A DNA stretch of 64,000 nucleotides from Jatrophihabitans cynanchi (GTDB lineage Bacteria; Actinomycetota; Actinomycetes; Mycobacteriales; Jatrophihabitantaceae): contig NZ_CP097463.1 in NCBI RefSeq assembly GCF_027247405.1, positions 1,488,001 through 1,552,000 of the forward strand. Reading direction: 5' to 3'. Shown here piece by piece: positions 52,952-61,797 of this stretch. Position numbers and translations under genes: made by a program. Numbering within the stretch: position 1 is the stretch's first letter; every line of letters starts with the position of its first letter. Under the pieces are notes generated by a model that saw nothing but the letters and a program-made list of their open reading frames with translations, was not told the origin of the DNA and did no database searches.

Positions 52952-54247
52952 GTGAGTCCGACGACGCGCGTCTTCATCGCCCGGCTGTCCGGGATCGGCG
53001 TCTTCGACCCCAACGGCGACCAGCTGGGTCGGGTGCGCGACGCCGTCACGACCATGCGCATCGACCGGCAGCCACCGCGCGTGCTCGGGCTGGTCGTCGA
53101 ACTGCAGCACCGGCACCGGATCTTCGTGCCGATGGGCCGGGTGATGCGTATCGAGGTCGACGCCGTCGTGCTGTCCAGCGGCACCGTCAACATGAAGCGG
53201 TTCGAACGGCGCACCCACGAGGTACTGGTGCTGTCCGAACTGCTGGACCGCTCGGTCACGATCATCGACGACCGCCAGCAGGTGAGCATCGTCGATGCGG
53301 GCATGGAGCAGAACCGCGCCCGGGACTGGGTGATCAGCAAGCTGGCGGTGCGCACCGCGGGCAGCAGCCGGATCGGCCGCCGCCGCGGACAGCTGTTCCA
53401 GGTCGCGTGGAACGAGGTCGAGGGGCTGGCGATCCGCGAGGCCGACCAGGGCACCGACACGCTGCTGTCCATGCTCTCGGACCTGCGCGCCGCCGACGTC
53501 GCGAACGCGCTACAGGACATGCCCGACAAGCGCCGCCTCGAGGTGGCGTCCGCCCTCGACGACGAGCGGCTCGCCGACGTGCTGCAGGAACTGCCGGAGG
53601 ACGATCAGGTGAGCCTGCTGTCCTCGCTCGCCGACGAGCGCGCCGCCGACGTGCTGGAGGCGATGGACGACGACGACGCGGCCGACCTGCTCGGCGAGAT
53701 GCCCGCGGCCGACCAGCAGCGGCTGCTCGAGCTGATGGAGCCGGAGGAGGCCGAACCGGTCCGCCGGTTGATGACGTACGGCGACTACACCGCAGGCGGG
53801 CTGATGACCTCGGAGCCGGTGGTCATGCTCCCCGACGCGACGGTGGCCGAGGCGCTCGCCCTGGTGCGCAACCCGGAGCTGTCGCCCGCGCTGGCCGCGC
53901 AGGTGTTCGTGGTGCGCCCGCCGCAGGCCACCCCGACCGGCCGGTTCCTCGGCACGGCACACCTGCAGCGACTGCTGCGCGAACCACCGTCAGCGCTGGT
54001 CAGCGGGATCTGCGAGAAGGACACCGGCACGCTGCGTCCCGATGCGCCGATCGAAGAGGTGACCCGGCACCTGGCCACCTACAACCTGGTCGCCGTGCCC
54101 GTGGTCGACGAGCACGACCGGCTGCTCGGCGCGGTCTCGGTCGACGACGTGCTCGACCACCTGTTGCCCGTCGATTGGCGTGACGCCGACGCGTCCCGCG
54201 ATCCGGTAGGCGACGCCACGACCGATGCGGTGAGCCGCAATGGCTGA
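52952..54247 (+). CDS. PRC-barrel / MgtE N-domain / CBS protein without a channel domain
   Basis: 431 residues. A PRC-barrel-like N-terminus (about 15-80; FDPNGDQLGRVRDAVTTMRI), a second related stretch, the MgtE intracellular N-domain of helical repeats (DDERLADVLQELPEDDQVSLLSSLADERAADVLEAMDDDDAADLLGEM), then two CBS motifs (GLMTSEPVVMLPDATVAEALALV, VAVPVVDEHDRLLGAVSVDDVLDHL). The MgtE membrane channel is absent, so this is probably a stand-alone Mg2+-sensing regulator. TAGCCT six bases before the GTG indicates a leaderless transcript. Its end overlaps the DUF1003 gene by 8 bp. Confidence 0.85.
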   Translation: MSPTTRVFIARLSGIGVFDPNGDQLGRVRDAVTTMRIDRQPPRVLGLVVELQHRHRIFVPMGRVMRIEVDAVVLSSGTVNMKRFERRTHEVLVLSELLDRSVTIIDDRQQVSIVDAGMEQNRARDWVISKLAVRTAGSSRIGRRRGQLFQVAWNEVEGLAIREADQGTDTLLSMLSDLRAADVANALQDMPDKRRLEVASALDDERLADVLQELPEDDQVSLLSSLADERAADVLEAMDDDDAADLLGEMPAADQQRLLELMEPEEAEPVRRLMTYGDYTAGGLMTSEPVVMLPDATVAEALALVRNPELSPALAAQVFVVRPPQATPTGRFLGTAHLQRLLREPPSALVSGICEKDTGTLRPDAPIEEVTRHLATYNLVAVPVVDEHDRLLGAVSVDDVLDHLLPVDWRDADASRDPVGDATTDAVSRNG

Positions 54248-54743
54248 CACGCGGACCCGGCTGGACCAACCCCGGGAAGAGCGCCGCGGGCTCCGGCTGC
54301 AGTACGACGCCGAGGCGTTCGGCCGCTTCACCGAGCGCATCGCGCGCTTCCTGGGCACCGGGCGCTACCTCGTCTACCAGACCGTCGCCATCATCGTGTG
54401 GCTCGGCTACAACGTCGCCGCGCCGAAGAACTGGCGCTTCGACCCGTACACGTTCACGTTCTTGACCCTCATCCTGTCGCTGCAGGCCGCCTATGCCGCG
54501 CCGCTGATCCTGCTCGCGCAGAACCGGCAGGACGACCGCGACCGGGTGAACCTGGACGCCGACCGCGAGGAGGCGCGCCAGTCCAAGGCCGACCTGGACT
54601 ACCTCGCACGCGAGATCGCCGCGGTGCGAATGGCGCTCGGCGAGGTGGCGACGCGTGACTTCCTGCGCTCGGAGCTGGGACGGGCCGAGGCGGCGCGCGC
54701 CGAGGCGGCCCGCGAGCGCGAGGCGGCACCCGACGCGTCCTGA
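54240..54743 (+). CDS. DUF1003 membrane protein
   Basis: 167 residues. FGRFTERIARFLGTGRYLVYQTVAIIVWLGYNVAAPKNWRFDPYTFTFLTLILSLQAAYAAPLILLAQNRQDDRDR is the DUF1003 pattern: two TM helices and a basic end. A C-terminal coiled-coil tail follows. It overlaps the MgtE-N/CBS gene, a pairing seen in actinobacteria, so it may be the membrane partner of that protein. Confidence 0.88.
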   Translation: MADTRTRLDQPREERRGLRLQYDAEAFGRFTERIARFLGTGRYLVYQTVAIIVWLGYNVAAPKNWRFDPYTFTFLTLILSLQAAYAAPLILLAQNRQDDRDRVNLDADREEARQSKADLDYLAREIAAVRMALGEVATRDFLRSELGRAEAARAEAAREREAAPDAS

Positions 54744-54757
54744 CCGACCGTTCGCGC

Positions 54758-55063
54758 TCAGACCGCCCGCAGGCCGGCCGCGGTGACGGCGGCGAGGATC
54801 ACGACCACCAGGAACGGCGCTCGCCGCCACACGGCGACCGCCGCGGCCGCGAAGCCGGCCAGCCGCGCACCGTCGAGGTCGTAGTGCCGGCCGTTCGCTG
54901 CGCCCTCGACCACGACCAGAGCCGCGAGCAATGCGACCGGGACCAGTTCGACGAGGCGCCTGATCCGCGGATGGTGCAGCACCTGGGCCGGCACGAAGTA
55001 GCCCGCCAGCTTGAGCAGGTAGCAGCCGACGACGGTGCCGATGACCAGCCACCAGAGGTTCAT
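54758..55063 (-). CDS. azlD: AzlD-type branched-chain amino acid exporter subunit
   Basis: 101 residues, about three to four TM helices (LWWLVIGTVVGCYLLKLAGYFV, VELVPVALLAALVVVEGA, RRAPFLVVVILAAVTAAGL). It is the small partner of AzlC; together they export branched-chain amino acids or related compounds. ATGA overlap with azlC. Confidence 0.87.
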   Translation of the reverse strand: MNLWWLVIGTVVGCYLLKLAGYFVPAQVLHHPRIRRLVELVPVALLAALVVVEGAANGRHYDLDGARLAGFAAAAVAVWRRAPFLVVVILAAVTAAGLRAV

Positions 55064-55746
55064 GCCGGCGTCTCGCGCAGCCGGGCGGCGAGCAGCAGCG
55101 CCCCGCACGAGGCGAGCACCGGGACGCCGGGCGGGGTGAGCGGGATCAGCGCGAGCGCGATCACCGCGGCGCCGAGCGCCACGCCTCGCTCCAGCGCGCC
55201 GCCGCGCAGCCGCGGCGCGAGCAGGGCGAGGAACGCGGCGGGGATCACCGCGTCCAGCCCGAACCTGGTGGGATCGCCGAGCACCGTGGCCCCGGCCGCG
55301 CCGATCAGCGTCGACAGGTTCCAGAAGGTGAAGACACCGCCGAACGTCCACCAGAACGCGGTGCGCGAGTTCGCCACGCTCGTCTGGCTGACCGCCATCG
55401 CCGTCGACTCGTCGATCGTCCCGAGCGCGGCGGCCATGCGCCGGACGCCGCGTACCTGCAGCAACGGCGCCAGCCGCATCGCGTAGAGCGTGTTGCGCGC
55501 GCCGAGCAGCAACCCGCTGCTCAGCGCGGCGGCCAACGTCCCGCCACCGGCGACCACGCCAACCACCGCGAACTGGGTACCGCCGGTGAACGCGAACAGC
55601 GAGAGCAGGCAGGTCTGCAGCACCGACAGCCCGGCTGCCACCGACGCCAACCCGAACGCCGCGCCGTATGCACCGACCGCGATCCCCACGCCGAGGGAGT
55701 CGCGGATCACTGCCCGTCGCGGGGCGTGCTGGGCAGCTGAGGTCAT
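55060..55746 (-). CDS. azlC: AzlC-type branched-chain amino acid exporter subunit
   Basis: 228 residues, about six TM helices. GAYGAAFGLASVAAGLSVLQTCLLSLFAFTGGTQFAVVGVV matches the AzlC family signature. TACGAT lies eight bases before the ATG and pairs with the divergent mrp -10 box. Confidence 0.9.
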   Translation of the reverse strand: MTSAAQHAPRRAVIRDSLGVGIAVGAYGAAFGLASVAAGLSVLQTCLLSLFAFTGGTQFAVVGVVAGGGTLAAALSSGLLLGARNTLYAMRLAPLLQVRGVRRMAAALGTIDESTAMAVSQTSVANSRTAFWWTFGGVFTFWNLSTLIGAAGATVLGDPTRFGLDAVIPAAFLALLAPRLRGGALERGVALGAAVIALALIPLTPPGVPVLASCGALLLAARLRETPA

Positions 55747-55753
55747 CAGCCCT

Positions 55754-55773
55754 GATCGTAGGCACGTACGATC
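55754..55773. promoter_or_regulatory. divergent leaderless promoters forming one palindrome
   Basis: GATCGTA-GGCACG-TACGATC. The left arm holds the leftward -10 (TACGAT) of azlC and the right arm the rightward -10 (TACGAT) of mrp, seven bases from its GTG. Both genes probably lack a leader. Confidence 0.6.
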
Positions 55774-55779
55774 GAGGGC

Positions 55780-56913
55780 GTGTCACGACCCGATGAAGCC
55801 GCTGTCCGCGCCGCCCTCGCCACGGTGAACGATCCGGAGATCCGCAAGCCGATCACCCACCTGAACATGATCCAGGCGCTGGAGATCGGCGACGACGGCG
55901 CGGTGACCGTGACCGTGCTGCTGACCGTCCCCGGCTGTCCGATGAAGGACAAGATCACCCACGACGTCACGGCCGCGCTCACGCCGCTCGAGGGCGTGCG
56001 CTCGGTCGACGTCCAACTCGGCGTCATGACCGACACGCAGCGGACCGAGCTGCGCCAGCAACTCCGCGGCGGCGCGCCGGCGAACGAGATCCCGTTCGCC
56101 CAGCCCGGCTCGCGCACCCGCGTGTACGCCGTCGCGTCCGGCAAGGGCGGGGTGGGCAAGTCCTCCGTCACGGTGAACCTGGCCGCCTCGCTCGCCGCGA
56201 AGGGCCTGGCGGTCGGCGTGCTGGACGCGGACATCTACGGCTTCTCGGTACCGCGCATGCTCGGCGTCACCGGCAAGCCGACCCAGGTCGAGCAGATGAT
56301 CATGCCCCCGGTAGCGCACGACGTGAAGGTCATCTCGATCGGCATGTTCACGCCGGGAAACACCGCGGTCGTCTGGCGCGGCCCGATGCTGCACCGCGCG
56401 CTGCAGCAGTTCCTGGCCGACGTGTTCTGGGGTGACCTGGACGTGCTGCTCATGGACCTGCCCCCAGGCACCGGCGACATCGCGATCTCGGTCGCCCAGC
56501 TCGTCCCGTCCGCCGAACTGCTCGTGGTGACCACACCGCAGCTGGCCGCCCGCGAGGTCGCCGAGCGGGCCGGGTCGATCGCGCTGCAGACGCACCAGCA
56601 GATCGTCGGCGTGGTCGAGAACATGAGCTGGCTGGACCTGCCCGACGGCAGCCGGATGGAGCTGTTCGGCTCCGGCGGCGGTCAGGCCGTCGCCGACTCG
56701 CTGTCGCAGTCGACCGGCACGAACGTCCCGCTGCTCGGGCAGATCCCGATCGACCAGCAGGTGCGCGAGGGCGGCGACGGTGGCGCACCGGTGGTGATCA
56801 GTGACCCGGCGTCCGCCGCCGCGCAGGCGCTGGACGCGATCGCGGACAAGCTCGCGCAGCGCCAGACGAGCCTGGTCGGCCGTTCGCTGGGCCTGGCACC
56901 GGCCCGCGCCTGA
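55780..56913 (+). CDS. mrp: Mrp/NBP35-type P-loop ATPase (ApbC)
   Basis: 377 residues. N-terminal DUF59/MIP18 domain (about 1-90; VNDPEIRKPITHLNMIQALEI), then the Mrp ATPase with deviant Walker A GKGGVGKSS, and MDLPPGTGDIAISVAQL. It carries or transfers iron-sulfur clusters. The paired CxxC cysteines found in many Mrp proteins are missing from this sequence, which may limit direct cluster binding. The 3' end forms a hairpin with the tatB end. Confidence 0.93.
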   Translation: MSRPDEAAVRAALATVNDPEIRKPITHLNMIQALEIGDDGAVTVTVLLTVPGCPMKDKITHDVTAALTPLEGVRSVDVQLGVMTDTQRTELRQQLRGGAPANEIPFAQPGSRTRVYAVASGKGGVGKSSVTVNLAASLAAKGLAVGVLDADIYGFSVPRMLGVTGKPTQVEQMIMPPVAHDVKVISIGMFTPGNTAVVWRGPMLHRALQQFLADVFWGDLDVLLMDLPPGTGDIAISVAQLVPSAELLVVTTPQLAAREVAERAGSIALQTHQQIVGVVENMSWLDLPDGSRMELFGSGGGQAVADSLSQSTGTNVPLLGQIPIDQQVREGGDGGAPVVISDPASAAAQALDAIADKLAQRQTSLVGRSLGLAPARA

Positions 56914-56940
56914 GGCCGGACCGCGGCCCGAGGCCTCAGG
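56909..56940. terminator. bidirectional hairpin holding both stop codons
   Basis: CCTGAGGCC and GGCCTCAGG are perfect 9-bp arms with a 14-nt loop. The mrp TGA is in the left arm and the tatB TGA in the right arm. Confidence 0.65.
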
Positions 56941-57388
56941 TGGCGTCGGGGTCGAACGGGGCGGCCTCACCGCGGCCGAGCGGTTGCTGCCGCGCCACGC
57001 CGGCCGGCTTGGTCAGCGAGATCTGCGAACCATCGTCGTAGGACCCGCCCTCGACCGGGTCGTAGGACGTGCCGGGCCGGCCGGCTTCGTCCGGGCCCAG
57101 GATGGTGTCCTGCAGGTAGCTACGCGGGTTCAGGCTGCGCAAGTCGACGTCATCGCCCAGCACCGCGCGCTGGATTGCGGTGCGCGGGTTCAGGTTGCGC
57201 AGGTCCAGCTCGGCGAACTCCGGGCCCAGCTCGTCGCGCAGCTGGGTGCGGGCGCCCTGGGCGAGATCGCGCAGCGTCCGCAGCATCCGGGCGGCATCGC
57301 GCGCCAGGCCGGGCAGCCGATCCGGACCCAGGATGATCAGGCCGACGACGCCGAGTACCACCAGCTCGAGCGGCCCGACGTTGAACAT
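56936..57388 (-). CDS. tatB: Sec-independent translocase subunit TatB
   Basis: 150 residues. MFNVGPLELVVLGVVGLIILGPDRLPGLARDAARMLRTLRDLAQGARTQLRDELG: short N-terminal TM helix, GPDRLP hinge and amphipathic helix of TatB. A degenerate tandem RNLNPRTA/RSLNPRSY repeat lies around residues 62-92. It receives twin-arginine substrates with TatC. TAGACT lies seven bases before the ATG, so it is probably leaderless. It closes the sigE-rseA-htrA-tatB arrangement. Confidence 0.92.
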   Translation of the reverse strand: MFNVGPLELVVLGVVGLIILGPDRLPGLARDAARMLRTLRDLAQGARTQLRDELGPEFAELDLRNLNPRTAIQRAVLGDDVDLRSLNPRSYLQDTILGPDEAGRPGTSYDPVEGGSYDDGSQISLTKPAGVARQQPLGRGEAAPFDPDAT

Positions 57389-57538
57389 GCCGCCGAGTCT
57401 AGGCGCAGTGGCCGGCCGCGCACGAGAACGCATCCCCAGTGCACGGGCAACGGCGGGCGGGGTGCCGTCGGCGCGCGAAGAGTGCTGCTGGATGGTGGTG
57501 CATCCATCATCCGTACTACGGCCGAATCGGCGGCCTAC

Positions 57539-59131
57539 TCAGGCCGAACCGAGCGTGATCGTGGTGGTCTTCTTCGCGCCCTTGTGGAAGTAGGTCACCG
57601 CCACCTTGTCGCCGGGCTTGTGCTGCTGCACGATCACCACGAGCTGGTCGTAGCTGACGATCGCGTGCCCGTCGGCGACCACGATCACGTCCCCGTTGGC
57701 CAGCCCGGCCTTGGCTGCGGCACCCCCGGGCGCGACCTGCTCCAGGTACGCGCCCTCGCGGTTCCCGTCGGTGACCGACCGGCCCTGTGCGTCGAGCGAA
57801 CCGTGCACCGCGCTGCCGGACTTGATCAGCTGACCGGCTATGTCGCGCGCGTAGTTGATCGGGATCGCGTAGCCGATGCCGCTCACCGGCGTCTGCTGGC
57901 CGGAGGAGTCGGTCACGCTGAACCGGCCGGCCGAGTTGATGCCGACCACCGCGCCCGCGGCATCGACGAGAGCGCCGCCGGAGTTGCCCGGGTTGATCGC
58001 GGCGTCCGTCTGTACCGCGTTCAGGTACGCATCGGACGAGCCGTCGTCGCTGAACACGTGCACGGCGCGGCCGAGCGCCGAGACGATGCCCGCAGTGACC
58101 GTGCCCTCGAGCCCGAGCGGCGAGCCGATCGCGATCACCGGATCGCCCACCGCGAGCGCGTCGGAGTCCCCGAGGGACGCCACGGTGAGCTGCTCGCTGG
58201 GCACTTGCAGCACGGCCAGGTCACTGATCGGGTCGCGCCCGACGATCTGCGCCTTGGCCTGCGCCTCGTCGGAGAACGTGACGACGATCGACGCGTCGGT
58301 GCCCTTGGCGGCGTCGGCGACGACGTGGTTGTTGGTCAGGACGTAGCCGTGCTTGTCGATCACCACGCCGGACCCGACCGCGTACGCCGTCGAGGTGGTC
58401 ACCGCGATCGACACCACCGCGGGGCCGACCCGCTTGGCGATCTCGGCGACCGAGCCCGGCGGCCGGTTCGCCGGCTTGTCCACCTGCGCCAGGCTGACGT
58501 TGTCGCGGTGCAGCACGCTGTCCGCGCGGTTGGCCAGCCAGTAGCCGGCGCCACCCCCCAGCGCCCCGGCCACGAGCGCGGCGACCAGCACCAGCATCAG
58601 CGCGCTGAGCCCGAGCCTGCCACGCCGCCCGGGGGCGGAGCCGGTTTGCAGCTCCTCCTCGTCCGCGTCGACCGGCACCGGGGTGTCGTCCGGGTCGACC
58701 TCGTGGTCGAGATCCGGGTCGAGCTGGGCCGGCGTTCCCTGGTGGAAGATCGCGCCGCTGCCGAGCCAGTACGGCGCGCTCGGGTCGCGCCACGGGTCGC
58801 GCGGGGCGTCCGGCTTCCACCAGGGCGATTCGGGCGCCCGGCCGGCGGGCGCGATCCGGCTGCCCGGGGCGGGGTCGAAGCCGCCGGCTGACCCCGGCGC
58901 CGCGCCGAACGCCTCACTCAGGAGCTGCGGCACCGGCTGCGGCGGCACGTGTCGCGCGGCGATCCGCTCGCCGGGCATCGGGGCGAACGGTCCGGCCGCC
59001 GGAGGCCGTCCGAACACCGCCCGCTCCTCGGGCGAAACGGTTGGCGGCGGTGGCGTGTACGGCGGCTCGGCCGGACGCGGGGCGAACGCGCCGGACACGT
59101 CCGGTGGCCGGGCGTACGGCTCGTCACTCAC
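57539..59131 (-). CDS. htrA: HtrA/DegP-like membrane-anchored serine protease with PDZ domain
   Basis: 530 residues. A Pro/Asp-rich cytoplasmic N-terminus of about 170 residues, one TM helix (about 175-198), a trypsin-like domain with catalytic His269 (LTNNHVV), Asp304 (DPISDLAVL) and Ser384 (PGNSGGAL), and a PDZ domain (about 440-525). It degrades or refolds damaged extracytoplasmic proteins under sigE control. The GTG start has CAGACT seven bases upstream, a variant -10 box. Confidence 0.94.
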   Translation of the reverse strand: MSDEPYARPPDVSGAFAPRPAEPPYTPPPPTVSPEERAVFGRPPAAGPFAPMPGERIAARHVPPQPVPQLLSEAFGAAPGSAGGFDPAPGSRIAPAGRAPESPWWKPDAPRDPWRDPSAPYWLGSGAIFHQGTPAQLDPDLDHEVDPDDTPVPVDADEEELQTGSAPGRRGRLGLSALMLVLVAALVAGALGGGAGYWLANRADSVLHRDNVSLAQVDKPANRPPGSVAEIAKRVGPAVVSIAVTTSTAYAVGSGVVIDKHGYVLTNNHVVADAAKGTDASIVVTFSDEAQAKAQIVGRDPISDLAVLQVPSEQLTVASLGDSDALAVGDPVIAIGSPLGLEGTVTAGIVSALGRAVHVFSDDGSSDAYLNAVQTDAAINPGNSGGALVDAAGAVVGINSAGRFSVTDSSGQQTPVSGIGYAIPINYARDIAGQLIKSGSAVHGSLDAQGRSVTDGNREGAYLEQVAPGGAAAKAGLANGDVIVVADGHAIVSYDQLVVIVQQHKPGDKVAVTYFHKGAKKTTTITLGSA

Positions 59132-59176
59132 GAGACCGAGTCTGCCTCAGCAGCGCCCGCCGCGCAGCGGCGCACC

Positions 59177-59701
59177 TCAGTGCCCGTCGTCGGCCGCGGG
59201 TGCGTAACCGGCCGGCTGCACGTGCGCCGGGATGTTGGACGCCGGCGGCGGGACCGGCTCAGGCCGCTGGGCTCCGCTCGCGTGGGCGGCCGAACCGGCC
59301 ACGAGCACGCCGGCGACCGCAACCGCCGCCGCGGTGCTGATCATGGGCCGCCGCCGGTGTGAACGCTCCGGCCCCGGCTCGGGCGCGAGGGCGGCCACGC
59401 CGACCGGGGCCATCGAGCCGAAGGTGGCGAACATGGTCGAGCCGTCCGGGCCGATCGCGGTGGGCAGCACGCTGATCGCCGTGCTCGCCGGGACCTCGCG
59501 CAGCCGGTCCAGCAGGCCGGACGGCAGGCTCGGCGCGGGCGCCGCCCGCAGCGCCCAGACCGCCTCGCGCTGTACCGCGACCGAGTACGCGCACTCCGGA
59601 CACTCGGCGGTGTGCCGGCGGGCCCGCTCCCGGGCGTGGCCGGTCAGGACGTTGTCGGCGAACGCCGCGATCGCCTCGTCCGAGAGGTGCTGTGGTTTCA
59701 C
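59177..59701 (-). CDS. rseA: RseA-type anti-sigma factor (zinc-finger)
   Basis: 174 residues. N-terminal ZAS motif: [26 protein letters not shown] (HTAECPEC). Then a linker and one hydrophobic segment ([24 protein letters not shown]), so it may be membrane-bound with its tail outside. It should hold SigE inactive and be released by stress. The GTG overlaps the sigE stop (GTGA). Confidence 0.88.
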   Translation of the reverse strand: MKPQHLSDEAIAAFADNVLTGHARERARRHTAECPECAYSVAVQREAVWALRAAPAPSLPSGLLDRLREVPASTAISVLPTAIGPDGSTMFATFGSMAPVGVAALAPEPGPERSHRRRPMISTAAAVAVAGVLVAGSAAHASGAQRPEPVPPPASNIPAHVQPAGYAPAADDGH

Positions 59702-60324
59702 AGCGCCACCTCGGCCCGCGATGCGCCCGGCTGCGCTGCGCGAGAGCCGCCTCGAACGGACGGCGCGTGGTGGGCCAGGGCCTCGCGCAGCAGCACCCGG
59801 CCACGGTGGATCCGGGAGCGCACGGTGCCCACCTTGATGCCGAGCGTCGCGGCGATCTCCTCGTAGGACAGCTGCTCGAGGTCGCACAGCACCACGGCGA
59901 CCCGGAAGTCCGGCGGCAGCGCGTCCAGCGCGGCCTGGATCTCCGGGTCGAGGTTCATCTGCTCGTACACCTGTTCCGGCCCGGCCTCGCGCGAGGCGAG
60001 CCGGTCGCCGACGTCGTCGGGCAGCGCGTCGAAGCGGATCCGCTGCCGGCGGCGCACCATGTCCAGGAACAGGTTCGTCGTGATCCGGTGCAGCCAGCCC
60101 TCGAACGTCCCGGGCGTGTACTCGGCGAGCGAGCGGAACACCCGGACGAAGGTCTCCTGGGTCAGGTCCTCGGCGTCGGCGCGGTTACCGGACAACCGGA
60201 ACGCGAGCCGATACACGCGGTCGGCGTGCGTGCGCACGACCTCGTCCCAGGTCGGCGGCACCCAGGGCTGCACGGTTGCGGCCTCTGCCGTCAATTGCCT
60301 CACCTCAGACTCGTAGCGGACCAT
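59698..60324 (-). CDS. sigE: ECF sigma factor SigE
   Basis: 208 residues. Region 2: [41 protein letters not shown]; region 4: [49 protein letters not shown]. Gene order sigE-rseA-htrA-tatB is that of Mycobacterium tuberculosis, where SigE governs envelope stress. The ATG is preceded by AGGGGACA. Confidence 0.93.
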   Translation of the reverse strand: MVRYESEVRQLTAEAATVQPWVPPTWDEVVRTHADRVYRLAFRLSGNRADAEDLTQETFVRVFRSLAEYTPGTFEGWLHRITTNLFLDMVRRRQRIRFDALPDDVGDRLASREAGPEQVYEQMNLDPEIQAALDALPPDFRVAVVLCDLEQLSYEEIAATLGIKVGTVRSRIHRGRVLLREALAHHAPSVRGGSRAAQPGASRAEVAL

Positions 60325-60411
60325 TGTCCCCTGCGACCAAACCAGCGACAGCTGTCTGTGAGGTAAACGCCTCAGCGCCCGCTCACGTTCCCAGCCGCCC
60401 CTCTAGTCTCA

Positions 60412-61776
60412 ATGCCCGTGCATGCCTTTACCTCCGGCGATGACGAGACGATACGTGCACTGCTGGCGTACTGCCTGGAGCGGATCTCGATGGACGCCCC
60501 GCTGGACCGGCCGCTGACCCCGGCCGAGTTGGAGGCGCTGGCCGGCGGCTCGATCACCCCGGCGGGCATCGGCGGGCCCGAGGCACTGCGGCTGTGGGCC
60601 GAGGTGCTCGGCCCGGCCTGCCTGTCCGTGGACCACCGGCGGTACCTGTCGTTCATCCCGAACGCACCGACCAAGGCGGCGACGTACTTCGACATGCTGG
60701 TCGCGGCGTCGAACGTGTACGGCGGGTCGTGGCTGGAGGGCTCCGGCGCCGTCTACGCCGAGAACCAGGCACTGCGCTGGATCGCCGACCTGGCCGGGTT
60801 ACCCGAGTCGGCCGGCGGGGTGTTCGTGCAGGGCGGGACGATCGGCAACCTGTCCGCGATGGTCGCCGCCCGCGAGTCGGCCCTGCACAAGCGGGGCGGC
60901 CGGCCGGCGCGTTGGTCGGTGTGCGTCACCGAGGAGACGCACTCGTCGGTCAAGCACGCGCTGCGCGTGGTGATGGACGTGGACGTGGTCGAGGTGCCGG
61001 GCGACGACAGCGGCCGGATGCTGGGCTCGACGCTGCGGGACACGGTGCACGCGCTGCCGGCCGACATGCGCGACGGCATCTTCGCCGTGGTCGCCACCGC
61101 CGGCACCACCAACCTGGGCGTCGTCGACGACATCGCCGGGATCGCCGACGTCGCCGAGGATCACGGCTGGTGGCTGCACGTCGACGGCGCGTACGGCGGC
61201 GCCGGGCTGGCCGCCCCGAGCGTGCGGCACCTGTTCGACGGGGTGGAGCGGGCCGACTCGTTCATCGTCGACCCGCACAAGTGGCTGTTCGCGCCGTTCG
61301 ACTCGTGCGCGCTGCTATACCGCGATCCGGTCCAGGCGCGTGCCGCGCACACCCAGCACGCCGGCTACCTCGACCCGGTGACCGTCGAGGGCGAGTGGAA
61401 CCCGTCCGACTTCGCGATCCAGCTGACCCGGCGTGCCCGGGGCCTGCCGTTCTGGTTCTCCCTCGCCGTGTACGGCACCGACGCCTACCGCGATGCGCTG
61501 GAGCAGACGCTCACCGTGTCGCGCGAGGGCGCCGAGCTGATCCGCGAGGCGCCGCACCTGCGGCTGCTGGTCGAGCCCGAGCTGACCGTGCTGATCTTCG
61601 AGCGGATCGGCTGGAGCGATGACGACTACACCGCCTGGAGCGCGAAGCTGCTCGCCGACCAGATCGCGTTCGTGACGCCGTCCCGGCACGCCGGTCAGGT
61701 CTGCACCCGGTTCGCGATCGTCAACCCGCGCACCAGCACCGAGGACCTGGCCCTGATCATCGACTCGATGAAGTGA
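60412..61776 (+). CDS. PLP-dependent group II amino-acid decarboxylase
   Basis: 454 residues. AASNVYGGSWLEGSGAVYAENQALRWIADLAGLPESAGGVFVQGGTIGNLSAM and VVATAGTTNLGVVDDI lead to DPHKWLFAPFDSCALLYRD with the Schiff-base Lys. It belongs to the aromatic-L-amino-acid/glutamate decarboxylase group; the substrate is unknown. TAGTCT is eight bases before the GTG at 60418, so the leaderless start may be two codons later than the annotated ATG. Confidence 0.9.
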   Translation: MPVHAFTSGDDETIRALLAYCLERISMDAPLDRPLTPAELEALAGGSITPAGIGGPEALRLWAEVLGPACLSVDHRRYLSFIPNAPTKAATYFDMLVAASNVYGGSWLEGSGAVYAENQALRWIADLAGLPESAGGVFVQGGTIGNLSAMVAARESALHKRGGRPARWSVCVTEETHSSVKHALRVVMDVDVVEVPGDDSGRMLGSTLRDTVHALPADMRDGIFAVVATAGTTNLGVVDDIAGIADVAEDHGWWLHVDGAYGGAGLAAPSVRHLFDGVERADSFIVDPHKWLFAPFDSCALLYRDPVQARAAHTQHAGYLDPVTVEGEWNPSDFAIQLTRRARGLPFWFSLAVYGTDAYRDALEQTLTVSREGAELIREAPHLRLLVEPELTVLIFERIGWSDDDYTAWSAKLLADQIAFVTPSRHAGQVCTRFAIVNPRTSTEDLALIIDSMK

Positions 61777-61797
61777 TTCGGCGATAGGGTGCAGCGC

